A DNA stretch of 64,000 bases from Bacteroidota bacterium (lineage in GTDB: Bacteria > Bacteroidota > Bacteroidia > Chitinophagales > Chitinophagaceae). Each line of letters starts with the position of its first letter. Position 1 is the first letter of the stretch. Positions 26,468 through 35,067 of this stretch are shown piece after piece. The notes under the pieces were generated by a model. The model saw only the letters and a program-made list of their open reading frames with translations. It had not been told where the DNA came from and ran no database searches. The position numbers and the translations under genes were made by a program. Where the stretch lies: NCBI GenBank assembly GCA_018268085.1, contig JAFDXE010000009.1, positions 62,001 to 126,000 of the forward strand. Reading direction: 5' to 3'.

Positions 26468-27346
26468 ATGAAAATTGCCATCTACAGCCGCGGAATAGAA
26501 AACAAACAGTTGCAGGATATACACTTGTTACTGAAAGAAGTACTTGATTACGGAGCAGAACCGGTTTTCTTCCAGGACTTTTTTAACCAGTTTTATTCAG
26601 CCATCAATTTACCGGGGAAATATTCAACCTTCAGTTCGGGTAACGACCTGGATGCAGGTATTGATTGTATGATCAGCCTTGGCGGCGACGGTACTTTACT
26701 CGATACTGTAACCCTTGTAAAAGATTCGGGTATCCCGGTGCTGGGTATCAATTACGGCAGACTGGGTTTTCTCGCCAATATGGGAAAAGATGAAATTCAT
26801 TCAGCAATGGATGCCATCGTAAACAGGAAGTATGTGCTCGATAAAAGAACATTGATTCACCTCGATGCCGATATTCCTTTATTTGGTGATACCCCGTATG
26901 CACTCAATGAATTTTCAATTCATAAAAAAGATACATCGCCCATGATCATCATTCATGCTTACCTCAATGGGGAGTTGCTGAATACGTATTGGGCAGATGG
27001 ATTGATCGTGGCCACGCCTACCGGTTCAACCGGTTATTCCCTGAGTTGTAACGGCCCGGTTGTGTTTCCCGAAAGCGCCAGTTTTGTGATCACACCTGTT
27101 GCGCCACATAACCTGAATGTGAGGCCAATCATTGTGCCCGACAATGCCATCGTTTCATTTGAAGTTGAAGGACGTACCGATGGTTTCCTTTGTACACTCG
27201 ACAGCCGCCGGGAAATTGTAAGCAAGGAAATTCAACTGGCAGTAAAAAAAGAAAGTTTCGGCATTAATCTTATGCGCTTACATGAAAATAATTTCTTACA
27301 AACCCTGCAGAATAAATTATCGTGGGGATTGGATAAAAGAAATTAA
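26468..27346 (+). CDS. nadK: NAD kinase
   Basis: ATP-dependent phosphorylation of NAD to NADP, the only route to NADP. It has 292 residues. The GGDGT motif at 72-76, the NEFSIHK motif (about 140-146) and the glycine-rich GSTGYSLSCNGP segment (about 184-195) are all intact. ATG start. It follows the barrel gene closely. Confidence 0.97.
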   Translation: MKIAIYSRGIENKQLQDIHLLLKEVLDYGAEPVFFQDFFNQFYSAINLPGKYSTFSSGNDLDAGIDCMISLGGDGTLLDTVTLVKDSGIPVLGINYGRLGFLANMGKDEIHSAMDAIVNRKYVLDKRTLIHLDADIPLFGDTPYALNEFSIHKKDTSPMIIIHAYLNGELLNTYWADGLIVATPTGSTGYSLSCNGPVVFPESASFVITPVAPHNLNVRPIIVPDNAIVSFEVEGRTDGFLCTLDSRREIVSKEIQLAVKKESFGINLMRLHENNFLQTLQNKLSWGLDKRN

Positions 27347-27414
27347 TTCCAACCCTTTGAATATCTTGCTTCCTGCAGTTATAGGTAACTTGTAAACATT
27401 CCAAAATATCGCTC

Positions 27415-28392
27415 TTGCCCTTCAGCACAAAAAAAATAAACTACCTTTTTATCATCTACTGGTTCCTGTTAGCCTATATTATTGCTGCGCTGGTGTGGTG
27501 GTACATTGCATTGTCGAGGCAAAACAATGAAATGATCAACCTGAAAATAAATGAACTGATAAAAGATGATCCTTTGTATGAAAAGAAATACAATAGCATA
27601 CAGGAAGAAAAGAAAAGAAAAACAGCACAATACATTGGTGAAGGTTCCATATTTTTCCTGTTGATTTCAGCAGGTGCCATCTTTGTTTTCAGGGCGGCAA
27701 ACCGGCAGTTGAAAACAATTCAGCAGCAACAGAATTTTATGATTGCTATTACGCATGAATTAAAAACGCCGATTGCCGTTACCAAGTTAAATCTTGAAAC
27801 CTTACAGAAAAGAAAGCTCAATGATGAGCAACAACATAAACTATTGCAGAATACACTGCAGGAAGCAAATCGCATGAATGCACTATGCAATAACATGCTG
27901 CTTTCATCGCAGATTGAAGCCGGAGGTTACCGCATTACCATTGAAGAAATAAACCTGAGTGAACTGCTATACACCTGTGTTGATGATTTTAAAACCCGTT
28001 TTCCGCACAGAACAATTGAAATGAAAATCACAGATGATCTTTATATTCTTGCAGATAATCTGCTGATGCAACTGGTAATAAACAATCTTATCGACAATGC
28101 CCTGAAGTATTCATCAAAAGAACAAAAAGTAACCATACAATTGAGCAGTGTGAATAATGCGCTTGAATTAAAGGTGATGGATGAAGGCCCGGGCATTGCA
28201 GAAGCTGATAAGAAAAAAATATTTGAAAAATATTACCGCATTGGCAATGAAGCCACCAAACGTGCAAAAGGAACCGGTTTGGGATTGTATCTTACAAAAA
28301 AAATTGTTACTTCACAGCAGGGAACTATTGTTGTATCAAACAATAATCCTTCCGGAACTGTGTTTACCATTCATTTAAAACAAGCTGTATAA
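27415..28392 (+). CDS. sensor histidine kinase
   Basis: Two-component sensor of 325 residues. Two membrane helices (about 9-32 and 78-94) enclose a short ~45-residue extracytoplasmic loop rich in Lys/Glu. Then come the H box with His114 in ITHELKTPI, the N box NNLIDNALKYS, the G1 DEGPGIAEADKKKIF and the G2 KGTGLGLYL. The start is TTG, since the first ATG lies beyond the first membrane helix. The response regulator follows after one base. With so small a sensor loop the signal may be sensed in the membrane. Signal and targets unknown. Confidence 0.93.
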   Translation: MPFSTKKINYLFIIYWFLLAYIIAALVWWYIALSRQNNEMINLKINELIKDDPLYEKKYNSIQEEKKRKTAQYIGEGSIFFLLISAGAIFVFRAANRQLKTIQQQQNFMIAITHELKTPIAVTKLNLETLQKRKLNDEQQHKLLQNTLQEANRMNALCNNMLLSSQIEAGGYRITIEEINLSELLYTCVDDFKTRFPHRTIEMKITDDLYILADNLLMQLVINNLIDNALKYSSKEQKVTIQLSSVNNALELKVMDEGPGIAEADKKKIFEKYYRIGNEATKRAKGTGLGLYLTKKIVTSQQGTIVVSNNNPSGTVFTIHLKQAV

Positions 28393-28393
28393 A

Positions 28394-29101
28394 ATGGCGC
28401 AACGAAAATTTTCCATATTACTGGTAGAAGATGAAGAGAATTTACAGGAAGCGCTGAAACTAAACCTGGAACTGGAAGGATATGAAGTAACCAGCAGCTA
28501 CGACGGCGCCGATGCTTTGAAAACAATTAAGAAAGAACATTTTGATCTTATCATTCTCGATGTAATGCTTCCTGAAATTGATGGTATTACTGTTTGTGAA
28601 ACCATCAGGCTGCATAACCTCACCATTCCGATCCTCATCTTAAGTGCAAAAAACAGCAGCGCCGACCGCGTACTCGGATTAAAAAAAGGAGCCGATGATT
28701 ATCTCACCAAACCTTTTAACCTCGAAGAATTATTGTTGAGGGTAAACAACCTCATTAAAAAAAGTGAACAGCTTTCCACCAAACAACCACTGCCGGAAAT
28801 ATATGAATTCGGTAAGAACAAAATAGATTTTAAAGCACTGGAATGTTACAATAAAACAGGAGAAAAAATTACACTTACCAAAAAAGAAGGTATGTTGTTA
28901 AAACTCCTGATCGAAAACAAAAATGAAGTGGTTACCAGGGAAAAAATATTGCAGACTGTTTGGGGATATAACGTGTATCCAACTACCCGTACGATAGACA
29001 ACTTCATTTTAAGTTTCAGAAAATATTTTGAGGCCGATAGCCGCAACCCTCAATACTTTCATTCAGTAAGAGGTGTTGGCTATAAGTTTACTGACGCCTG
29101 A
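28394..29101 (+). CDS. OmpR/PhoB-type response regulator
   Basis: 235 residues. The receiver domain has acidic residues E12-D13, phospho-acceptor Asp56 (ILDVMLP) and Lys106 (TKPFN). The C-terminal winged-helix DNA-binding domain contains LTKKEGMLLKLL, the REKILQTVWG helix and TTRTIDNFILSFRKYF. Cognate partner of the kinase immediately upstream. Its last 14 nt overlap the 3' end of batD on the other strand. Confidence 0.95.
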   Translation: MAQRKFSILLVEDEENLQEALKLNLELEGYEVTSSYDGADALKTIKKEHFDLIILDVMLPEIDGITVCETIRLHNLTIPILILSAKNSSADRVLGLKKGADDYLTKPFNLEELLLRVNNLIKKSEQLSTKQPLPEIYEFGKNKIDFKALECYNKTGEKITLTKKEGMLLKLLIENKNEVVTREKILQTVWGYNVYPTTRTIDNFILSFRKYFEADSRNPQYFHSVRGVGYKFTDA

Positions 29102-30959
29102 CCTGCTGCGCATTGATTTGCTGAACGATGTCCTGTGCCCGGCGATACAATGCTTCCATTTTTTCATTTCGTTCAAACGGTGTGTACAATTGCCATTCTA
29201 TTTCATGCATTAACTGTTGAAGCTGCAATACAAGGTTATTGCTGATCCCGTTCTTATCCATTACCGCTCCTATTGCATCAGCATTTACAGCATGAACCGG
29301 TAATGTAAATTTTGTTGACAGGAATTGTTTCAACTCTCCATTCAGCATTGAATAAAAAACGCTGCAATCTGCTTCATTCAAACATTGTTCAGTTTGCGTA
29401 AAAGGGTTTTGCGGCATTTGAACGGCATTTGCTGCCTGCTCTATCCATTCATCTTTTTCTGAAGGTGCTGAAACAATTGTTGCTTCCGGTTTCGGTTTTT
29501 TACGTTCGATGATGATCCACACTACAATGCCGCTGAGCATTAACAGGGCAATTACAAATATGATCCAGCCCCGGTGATAAAAAATGCGGTTGATGAACGA
29601 TGGTTGCCGGTATTGTTTACTCAATGTATCCAACGGGTTTGCCTGCTTTTTTCCTTTGCTTACCTGGAATTGTATCGGGTCTGTGGATAGTTCAACATAC
29701 TTCAGCTTCAGCGGATCAAAATAACTGTAGTGAATAGCAGGTAAAATATAATGCCCGGAATCTGTTGCCGCAAAGGTATATTCAAATTTTTTCTCTCCGG
29801 ATATGGGTACGCTGGTTTTGGAAAGAATATCCGTGAATTTCGGCTCAAAGGATTCTATACCTGCCGGCCATTCTACATCAGGAGCGGTTAACAATTGCAT
29901 GTTTCCACTGCCACTTATCGTAACCGTTAGTTTACCTGCTTCATCCGTTGAAAACAACGGTCGTTGCAGAAATGCATTTATTTCAAAACTGCCAACAGCA
30001 CCATTAAAAGAATAGGGCTTATTATCCGGAAGTGGTTTTACCTCGATAGCTACGGGTAAGCTTTTTAAAGAAATCGTTTTTACCACAATGGCTTCCGCCG
30101 GGAAAAGCGATCCCGAAAACCAGGAAGATACATCTGAAGAAGCAGGTATTTTCTTTGCAAATGCTTCTTTCACAAATCTAACTTCATTGTCGATCTCAGC
30201 AGGATCAAGTGTGATCATACCGGCCTGCAATGCATACAACTGAGCCTTGCGGATGGTAAACACATTGTATTCCTTGTCTCCTATTTTTTCTTTGCGTACA
30301 TCATCAAACCCGGGTTGCTGAAGATCTACAACAGAAAATCCATTGAAAGAAAGATTTTGCGGCAACCGGGTATCACTTCTCAACCGGCTGTATAATTTAT
30401 AAGCGGCAATGATCGGTTGTCCTACATAACAGGAAGTTTTGTTAACCTCCAGTTTCAGGATCATGTTATTGCCCACTTTTTCTTTTACATCATCTCCTTC
30501 TTTTAATATATAATCGTTTTTATTGGTGCTAACGGGTTGTTTATCGAAGAGATCATAATCAGGAAAGGGTTGCTGGTTGCTGTTAATGGTAACGGCATTC
30601 TCCACTTTTACCACGATTGCATTGCTCTTTACATTTTTACCATCAACAGTAGCCGACGCGGCGCCGATAGTACAGTTGCCGGGCCTTCGTGGTTTTAAAA
30701 TATACATGAATGCCATTAACGAACGACTGTCATCCTTTGCCTGTTCCGGTCCGCTGATCACATAAAAATCGTTGAAAGAAGGAGGCGTTACCCGCTGAAT
30801 GGTTCCGGCATTTTTAAAAATGATGCGGTAATTTATATAGTCATCAGTATTAATGGCAGCCGATGATACATCCGCATAAAACTTTAGCTGTGCATAAGCG
30901 TAGTGCTGCAACAAAATGCATAGGAATAACAAAAATATTTTTCCGGGGAAAGAACGCAT
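29088..30959 (-). CDS. batD: BatD family protein (oxygen tolerance protein)
   Basis: 623 residues from ATG 30959 (a TTG six codons upstream is not needed). The signal peptide ends near residue 23 (Ala-Tyr-Ala-Gln). A large beta-rich periplasmic portion follows, with motifs typical of BatD such as LEVNKTSCYVGQPIIAAYKLY. A single membrane helix lies near 470-490, followed by a cytoplasmic tail of about 130 residues. In Bacteroides BatD belongs to an aerotolerance operon with BatA, BatB and MoxR; none of those are nearby here, so this copy stands alone. Convergent with the response regulator gene. Confidence 0.88.
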   Translation of the reverse strand: MRSFPGKIFLLFLCILLQHYAYAQLKFYADVSSAAINTDDYINYRIIFKNAGTIQRVTPPSFNDFYVISGPEQAKDDSRSLMAFMYILKPRRPGNCTIGAASATVDGKNVKSNAIVVKVENAVTINSNQQPFPDYDLFDKQPVSTNKNDYILKEGDDVKEKVGNNMILKLEVNKTSCYVGQPIIAAYKLYSRLRSDTRLPQNLSFNGFSVVDLQQPGFDDVRKEKIGDKEYNVFTIRKAQLYALQAGMITLDPAEIDNEVRFVKEAFAKKIPASSDVSSWFSGSLFPAEAIVVKTISLKSLPVAIEVKPLPDNKPYSFNGAVGSFEINAFLQRPLFSTDEAGKLTVTISGSGNMQLLTAPDVEWPAGIESFEPKFTDILSKTSVPISGEKKFEYTFAATDSGHYILPAIHYSYFDPLKLKYVELSTDPIQFQVSKGKKQANPLDTLSKQYRQPSFINRIFYHRGWIIFVIALLMLSGIVVWIIIERKKPKPEATIVSAPSEKDEWIEQAANAVQMPQNPFTQTEQCLNEADCSVFYSMLNGELKQFLSTKFTLPVHAVNADAIGAVMDKNGISNNLVLQLQQLMHEIEWQLYTPFERNEKMEALYRRAQDIVQQINAQQVRRQ

Positions 30960-30974
30960 ATTCAATCGTAGTGG

Positions 30975-30982
30975 CAAAAATA
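30975..30982 (-). promoter_or_regulatory. -7 box for batD
   Basis: On the minus strand TATTTTTG, an exact TAnnTTTG match, 15 nt before the batD ATG. It supports ATG 30959 as start, because the TTG at 30977 would lie inside the box. Confidence 0.45.
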
Positions 30983-31040
30983 GCCGGTAGCTGTTTTCAA
31001 ACCGGGTAAGAATAAATGAAAGGTTCTAATAAACTGTTAA

Positions 31041-31739
31041 TTATAATTCTCCAAGCTGTGGTGTGATGATGATCTCATCAACAACCGCCTGTACAGACAG
31101 ATGAGCAGCCGCAAATACCATCGCTGCAATGTCGGTTGCTTCCATAATGCGTTTGTTGCTGTTATCAAAATTGCCCCAGGAATCGGTGAGTACAGCGCCC
31201 GGGTAAACACCGGTTACTTTTATACCTTTTGGTTTTAACTCATGTCGCAGGTTTTTGGTAAATCCGTGCAGGGCAAATTTGCTGATGCTGTATCCGCCGC
31301 CACCATTATATGCTGCCATTGACGCCACCGAACATATATTAAAAATATGTCCGCTTCCTTTATGAATCATGGAAGGAATAATTTTCCTGGATAGATGGTA
31401 AGCGCTGTAGAGATTTGTATTCATCATCATTTCCAGGAAACCATCTGCTTCATTGCTGGCGTCGCCGGGAAGGTATATGCCTGCATTATTGATCAATATA
31501 CCGGCATCACCAAAAGACAAACACCAGTCTGCAAATAACTGCACTTCTTCTTTCTTCGACAGATCCGCCGCTTTCCAATGAATGGTGGAAGATGGAAAAG
31601 CTGCTGTTAGTTCCTTTGCTGTTGCCTCCAGGGTAGCAGCATTTCTTGCACATAAAAAAAGCTGGTTGCCGGCAGCAGCAAATGTTTGCGCTATGGCTTT
31701 CCCGATACCCTTACTTGCTCCTGTAATGATGACGTTCAT
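31041..31739 (-). CDS. short-chain dehydrogenase/reductase
   Basis: 232-residue NAD(P)-dependent oxidoreductase of the classical SDR family. The cofactor motif TGASKGIG is at 6-13, NNAG at 84-87, the catalytic Ser near 137, and Tyr150-xxx-Lys154 in YSISK. Basic residues near the first glycine motif suggest NADP. Substrate unknown. Divergent from yjjG. Confidence 0.92.
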   Translation of the reverse strand: MNVIITGASKGIGKAIAQTFAAAGNQLFLCARNAATLEATAKELTAAFPSSTIHWKAADLSKKEEVQLFADWCLSFGDAGILINNAGIYLPGDASNEADGFLEMMMNTNLYSAYHLSRKIIPSMIHKGSGHIFNICSVASMAAYNGGGGYSISKFALHGFTKNLRHELKPKGIKVTGVYPGAVLTDSWGNFDNSNKRIMEATDIAAMVFAAAHLSVQAVVDEIIITPQLGEL

Positions 31740-31766
31740 GCAACAGTTTTAAAAAATTATAATGCC

Positions 31767-31774
31767 TATATTTG
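31767..31774 (+). promoter_or_regulatory. -7 box for yjjG
   Basis: TATATTTG, an exact TAnnTTTG match, 47 nt before ATG 31822. An ATG at 31762 lies upstream of the box and cannot be used from this promoter, supporting the shorter gene. Confidence 0.45.
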
Positions 31775-31821
31775 GGCAGGTTGTAAAGTTAATCAACCTT
31801 CAATTTAAATTCATAGTGAAC

Positions 31822-32523
31822 ATGCGGCTGTATAAACATATTTTCTTTGACCTGGATCATACTTTATGGGATTTCGACCGTAATGCAAAATCTACGCTTG
31901 CCGAGTTGTTTACCGAATTTGAATTGCATGTTACGGTTACCCCGCAGTTTGAAGATTTCTACAAACAATATATTTACCACAACGAAATTCTGTGGGATCG
32001 TTACCAGAAAGGATTTATCAGTGCCGACGAATTGAAATGGAAAAGAATGTGGCGCACCCTTCTCGATTTTAAAGTGGGCAATGAACCCTTATCTAAAAAC
32101 CTGAGCCAGCGCTTCCTTGAAATATTACCAACCAAAAAAGAAGTATTTCCTCATGCCATTGAAATACTTACTTACCTGAAAAACAAAAACTACTCGCTTC
32201 ACCTGATCACCAACGGGTTTGAAAAAACACAATGGACAAAATTACGTAACAGTGGTATGGATCATTTTTTTACACATGTAATTACATCCGAAGCGAGCAA
32301 CAGCTTAAAACCAAAGAAAGAAATTTTTGATTACGCATTGAATACAGCCAATGCACTGCTGCATGAAAGTATAATGATTGGCGACAATTTAGATGCGGAT
32401 ATTCAGGGGGCTATCAATGCCGGGATGGATTGCATATTTGTAAATCACATCAACGTTACCGAAAATCCATTACGGCCAACATACATCGTAACTCATTTGG
32501 AACAACTGGAAAAAATATTCTAA
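31822..32523 (+). CDS. YjjG family HAD pyrimidine 5'-nucleotidase
   Basis: HAD-superfamily phosphatase of 233 residues that dephosphorylates pyrimidine nucleoside monophosphates, including non-canonical ones. Motif I FFDLDHTLWDFD has the nucleophile Asp10 and acid Asp12. Motif II is near LITNGF, a motif III lysine is in SLKPKKEIFDYAL, and motif IV is MIGDNLDADIQGA. Start at ATG 31822, where homology begins; the frame opens 20 codons earlier without similarity. Its end lies 9 nt from the convergent psd gene. Confidence 0.92.
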   Translation: MRLYKHIFFDLDHTLWDFDRNAKSTLAELFTEFELHVTVTPQFEDFYKQYIYHNEILWDRYQKGFISADELKWKRMWRTLLDFKVGNEPLSKNLSQRFLEILPTKKEVFPHAIEILTYLKNKNYSLHLITNGFEKTQWTKLRNSGMDHFFTHVITSEASNSLKPKKEIFDYALNTANALLHESIMIGDNLDADIQGAINAGMDCIFVNHINVTENPLRPTYIVTHLEQLEKIF

Positions 32524-32532
32524 GAGAAAAAA

Positions 32533-33189
32533 TTATACGGTTGCAATTACCGTTACACCGCCTTTTACCTTTTCATTCATCAACACATTTATTTTTGTGC
32601 CTACAGGTAATAATAGATCTACGCGGCTACCAAATTTGATAAAGCCCATTTCTTCGGTTTGATTTACTTTTTGTCCAACTTCCAGGTAATTTACAATACG
32701 TTTTGCCAACGCACCTGCAATTTGTTTTACCAGTATCTCCGTTTTCTCATTCTTTATAACAACCGAATGTCTTTCATTTTCGGTAGATGATTTCGGATGC
32801 CAGGCCACGAGGTATTTCCCTTTGTGATATTTGTTATAAATAACTTCACCGGTTATAGGGTTGCGGTTTACGTGAACGTTAGCCGGGCTCATGAATATTG
32901 AAACCTGCAGTCTTTTGTCTTTGAAATATTCTTCATCGGTTGTTTCTTCGATCACCACTACTTTTCCATCTGCTGGTGCAATGATACTGTTTCCGCTGAT
33001 GGTTAATTTTCTTGCCGGTATCCTGAAAAATGACACAATGAACAGCACCAGTACAACGGATATGAAGAGAATGGCTGCACATAACCACAACATGGTTGTT
33101 CCCAAAAACCAGAATAGAATAATATTAACGGCACCGAGTAACAATGTTGCCAGTGCAATAGATTTATAACCTTCCCTGTGTATAGTCAT
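32533..33189 (-). CDS. psd: phosphatidylserine decarboxylase-related protein
   Basis: 218-residue pyruvoyl enzyme of the short, archaeal-type Psd family, converting phosphatidylserine to phosphatidylethanolamine. Two N-terminal membrane segments (about 12-54) are followed by the catalytic domain. HVNRNPITGEV and HRSVVI-like segments match the family. The self-cleavage site is Gly187-Ser188 in IKFGSRVD; Ser188 becomes the pyruvoyl group. Same strand as cdsA downstream, a sensible phospholipid pair, although 125 nt separate them. Confidence 0.92.
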   Translation of the reverse strand: MTIHREGYKSIALATLLLGAVNIILFWFLGTTMLWLCAAILFISVVLVLFIVSFFRIPARKLTISGNSIIAPADGKVVVIEETTDEEYFKDKRLQVSIFMSPANVHVNRNPITGEVIYNKYHKGKYLVAWHPKSSTENERHSVVIKNEKTEILVKQIAGALAKRIVNYLEVGQKVNQTEEMGFIKFGSRVDLLLPVGTKINVLMNEKVKGGVTVIATV

Positions 33190-33207
33190 CTAACAGAATT
33201 GAAAGCG

Positions 33208-33215
33208 CAAATGTA
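33208..33215 (-). promoter_or_regulatory. -7 box for psd
   Basis: Minus strand TACATTTG, an exact match to TAnnTTTG, 18 nt before the psd ATG. No TTG at proper -33 spacing. Confidence 0.45.
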
Positions 33216-33314
33216 GTTCTTGCCTGTGAAATTCTGTTGTTTATTAAATGATATTTTATGTGCTGAGCCTGTATCATTCCAATGGAAACAGTATTGCTAA
33301 CAGTATAGATACGC

Positions 33315-34055
33315 TTACAGGAGAAAACGTATATACAACCAAACTATGGGTGTAGCAATTAACAGGGAATCAAAACGGTCGAGGAAACCGCCGTGGCCTG
33401 GCATAATCATCCCGCTGTCTTTTATGTTGGCCATTCTCTTTATTTTACTTTCCAGCAGATCGCCTATTGTTCCGAAAAATGCACATAGTGTTGCAATCAC
33501 AATCCAGTTGGTATAACTTAATATCTTTCCGCTTTCACTGTTGTGTCCTAACAAAGCCATACTAATAATGCAAAGCACTACACCACCCAATGTGCCTTCC
33601 CATGTTTTTTTTGGTGATATTTTGGAGAAGGGCGTTTTACCGATCATTGATCCTACGAGGTAAGCCATCGTATCATTTACCCATAATGAAAAAATAATCG
33701 CACAGGGCAATAATGCAGAATAACCGGGTTGAATGGATGGCGCAATTTGTTGCAGGTAAACGCTTCCGTTTACGCCGAGATCGATCATCAGCATCAGCGG
33801 CAAAATGATATACACAAATGCGATGGGTAAATACAAAAGATATTTATTGCCGTGAATGAGTTTAACGATCTTACTGAATTCATACAGGCAGCCAAACATG
33901 ATCACCGTAAAGAGTGTAATGAATGTGTACTGGTTAATGAATAAACCGGCAAACATCACCAGTACAAAAACCAGTGCAGTAAGTGCTCTTGTTTTAAGCG
34001 TTTGTTTGTTGATTGCCAAGATCGTTTGTTTCTTTATGTGCGAAAGGATATGCAT
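33315..34055 (-). CDS. cdsA: phosphatidate cytidylyltransferase
   Basis: Makes CDP-diacylglycerol from phosphatidic acid and CTP in the inner membrane. About 246 residues with roughly seven membrane segments. The CDP-alcohol-related signature is intact: SKIKR, KDSGMIMPGHGG, FLDRFDS near the C-terminus. The start is uncertain. ATG 34055 overlaps the upstream CPBP gene by 62 nt; a TTG codon for residue 14, just before AINKQTLKTRAL, would shorten the overlap to about 20 nt and fits the family's short N-terminus. Co-transcribed with the CPBP protease gene. Confidence 0.9.
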   Translation of the reverse strand: MHILSHIKKQTILAINKQTLKTRALTALVFVLVMFAGLFINQYTFITLFTVIMFGCLYEFSKIVKLIHGNKYLLYLPIAFVYIILPLMLMIDLGVNGSVYLQQIAPSIQPGYSALLPCAIIFSLWVNDTMAYLVGSMIGKTPFSKISPKKTWEGTLGGVVLCIISMALLGHNSESGKILSYTNWIVIATLCAFFGTIGDLLESKIKRMANIKDSGMIMPGHGGFLDRFDSLLIATPIVWLYIRFLL

Positions 34056-35016
34056 TTGTTTCAGCAATCAGCAATTGTTCTTTTGCATTGATCCTGTAAA
34101 CATTCTGAACAGAGTAACGTTGAAGAAACCGGAAAAGAAAAAACAGTGCAAATACGGCGATGATACCAAACCACCACTCCAGTTTCGGATCTATATTATT
34201 TACATCAACCGCATGTTTGGAACGGCTCATGGAAAATAACTGTACAAGTGCCAGCGCATTGTTTAAGAAATGAGCAATTACATTTACCCAGATATTTTTT
34301 GTTGTGTAAAACATGAGTCCTAATACAAACCCTAAAATAGCCCGGCTAATAAAAAGATAAATTGAACCGTGAATCAAACTAAATAATAAAGAAGTAACAA
34401 TGATGGCTATTAATGGTCGCTTCCACCAGCGTACAAATAATTGTTGCACGGTTCCCCTGAAAAAAAGTTCTTCAAACAGTGCAGGAAAAAAAGCCATGAT
34501 CGCCAGTGCCATAAAAAACTCGGGCCAGCTTTGAAGATTGCTGATCGCCAATACCTGTTCGTTGTACACGTCTTCCAGTTGTTTCGCCGTTGTGTTCAAC
34601 GATGGAAAATGACTGATCGCCGCACGGCTTACTTCATCCAGTGATGAAGCCATAATGTTTGCTGTGAAGATGATTAAAAATCCGATCATCAACTGGTAAG
34701 GATTTATGTAGCGGTTGAAGCCAAGCCAGAACTTATTTCTTCCGTAAGCGATCCATGAACATATCACCGCCGGTATGCACATCAGGAAAAATGTACCCAA
34801 TACCTGCGATAATCTTGCATACGATACATACTTAGGATCTTTCATTGCTTTAAGCATGGCATCGGGCAATTGTTCGAATGAAGTACCTGCGGGCACCATT
34901 TTAAACCCAATTAAAGCCTGAACCATGCCGGCACAGATGAAGCCTACGCCAAGAAACACAAATAAAAATCCAAGTTGTGCGGCACCGGTATATCCTTTTA
35001 CACTCCTGTATTCCAT
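33994..35016 (-). CDS. CPBP family intramembrane metalloprotease
   Basis: 340-residue membrane protein of the CAAX-protease/bacteriocin-processing (Abi) family. About eight hydrophobic segments. Motif 1 EELFFRG has Glu182, Glu183 and Arg187, motif 2 has His216 in LLFSLIHG, and motif 3 has His249 and Asn252 in IAHFLNN. Substrate unknown. Members act in prenyl-protein processing-like reactions, bacteriocin self-immunity or signalling. Divergent from dusB and overlapping cdsA at its 3' end. Confidence 0.9.
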   Translation of the reverse strand: MEYRSVKGYTGAAQLGFLFVFLGVGFICAGMVQALIGFKMVPAGTSFEQLPDAMLKAMKDPKYVSYARLSQVLGTFFLMCIPAVICSWIAYGRNKFWLGFNRYINPYQLMIGFLIIFTANIMASSLDEVSRAAISHFPSLNTTAKQLEDVYNEQVLAISNLQSWPEFFMALAIMAFFPALFEELFFRGTVQQLFVRWWKRPLIAIIVTSLLFSLIHGSIYLFISRAILGFVLGLMFYTTKNIWVNVIAHFLNNALALVQLFSMSRSKHAVDVNNIDPKLEWWFGIIAVFALFFLFRFLQRYSVQNVYRINAKEQLLIAETNAYPFAHKETNDLGNQQTNA

Positions 35017-35035
35017 ACGCTACGCATATTATTTG

Positions 35036-35043
35036 TAAATTTG
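35036..35043 (+). promoter_or_regulatory. -7 box for dusB
   Basis: TAAATTTG, an exact TAnnTTTG match, 24 nt before the dusB ATG at 35068. Confidence 0.45.
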
Positions 35044-35067
35044 CAGCCGCAATATACAAATAATGAT

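Noticed and set aside
34975..35067. 31-codon N-terminal extension of DusB
   Set aside because: It runs through an exact -7 box and the start of the divergent protease gene and lacks family similarity.
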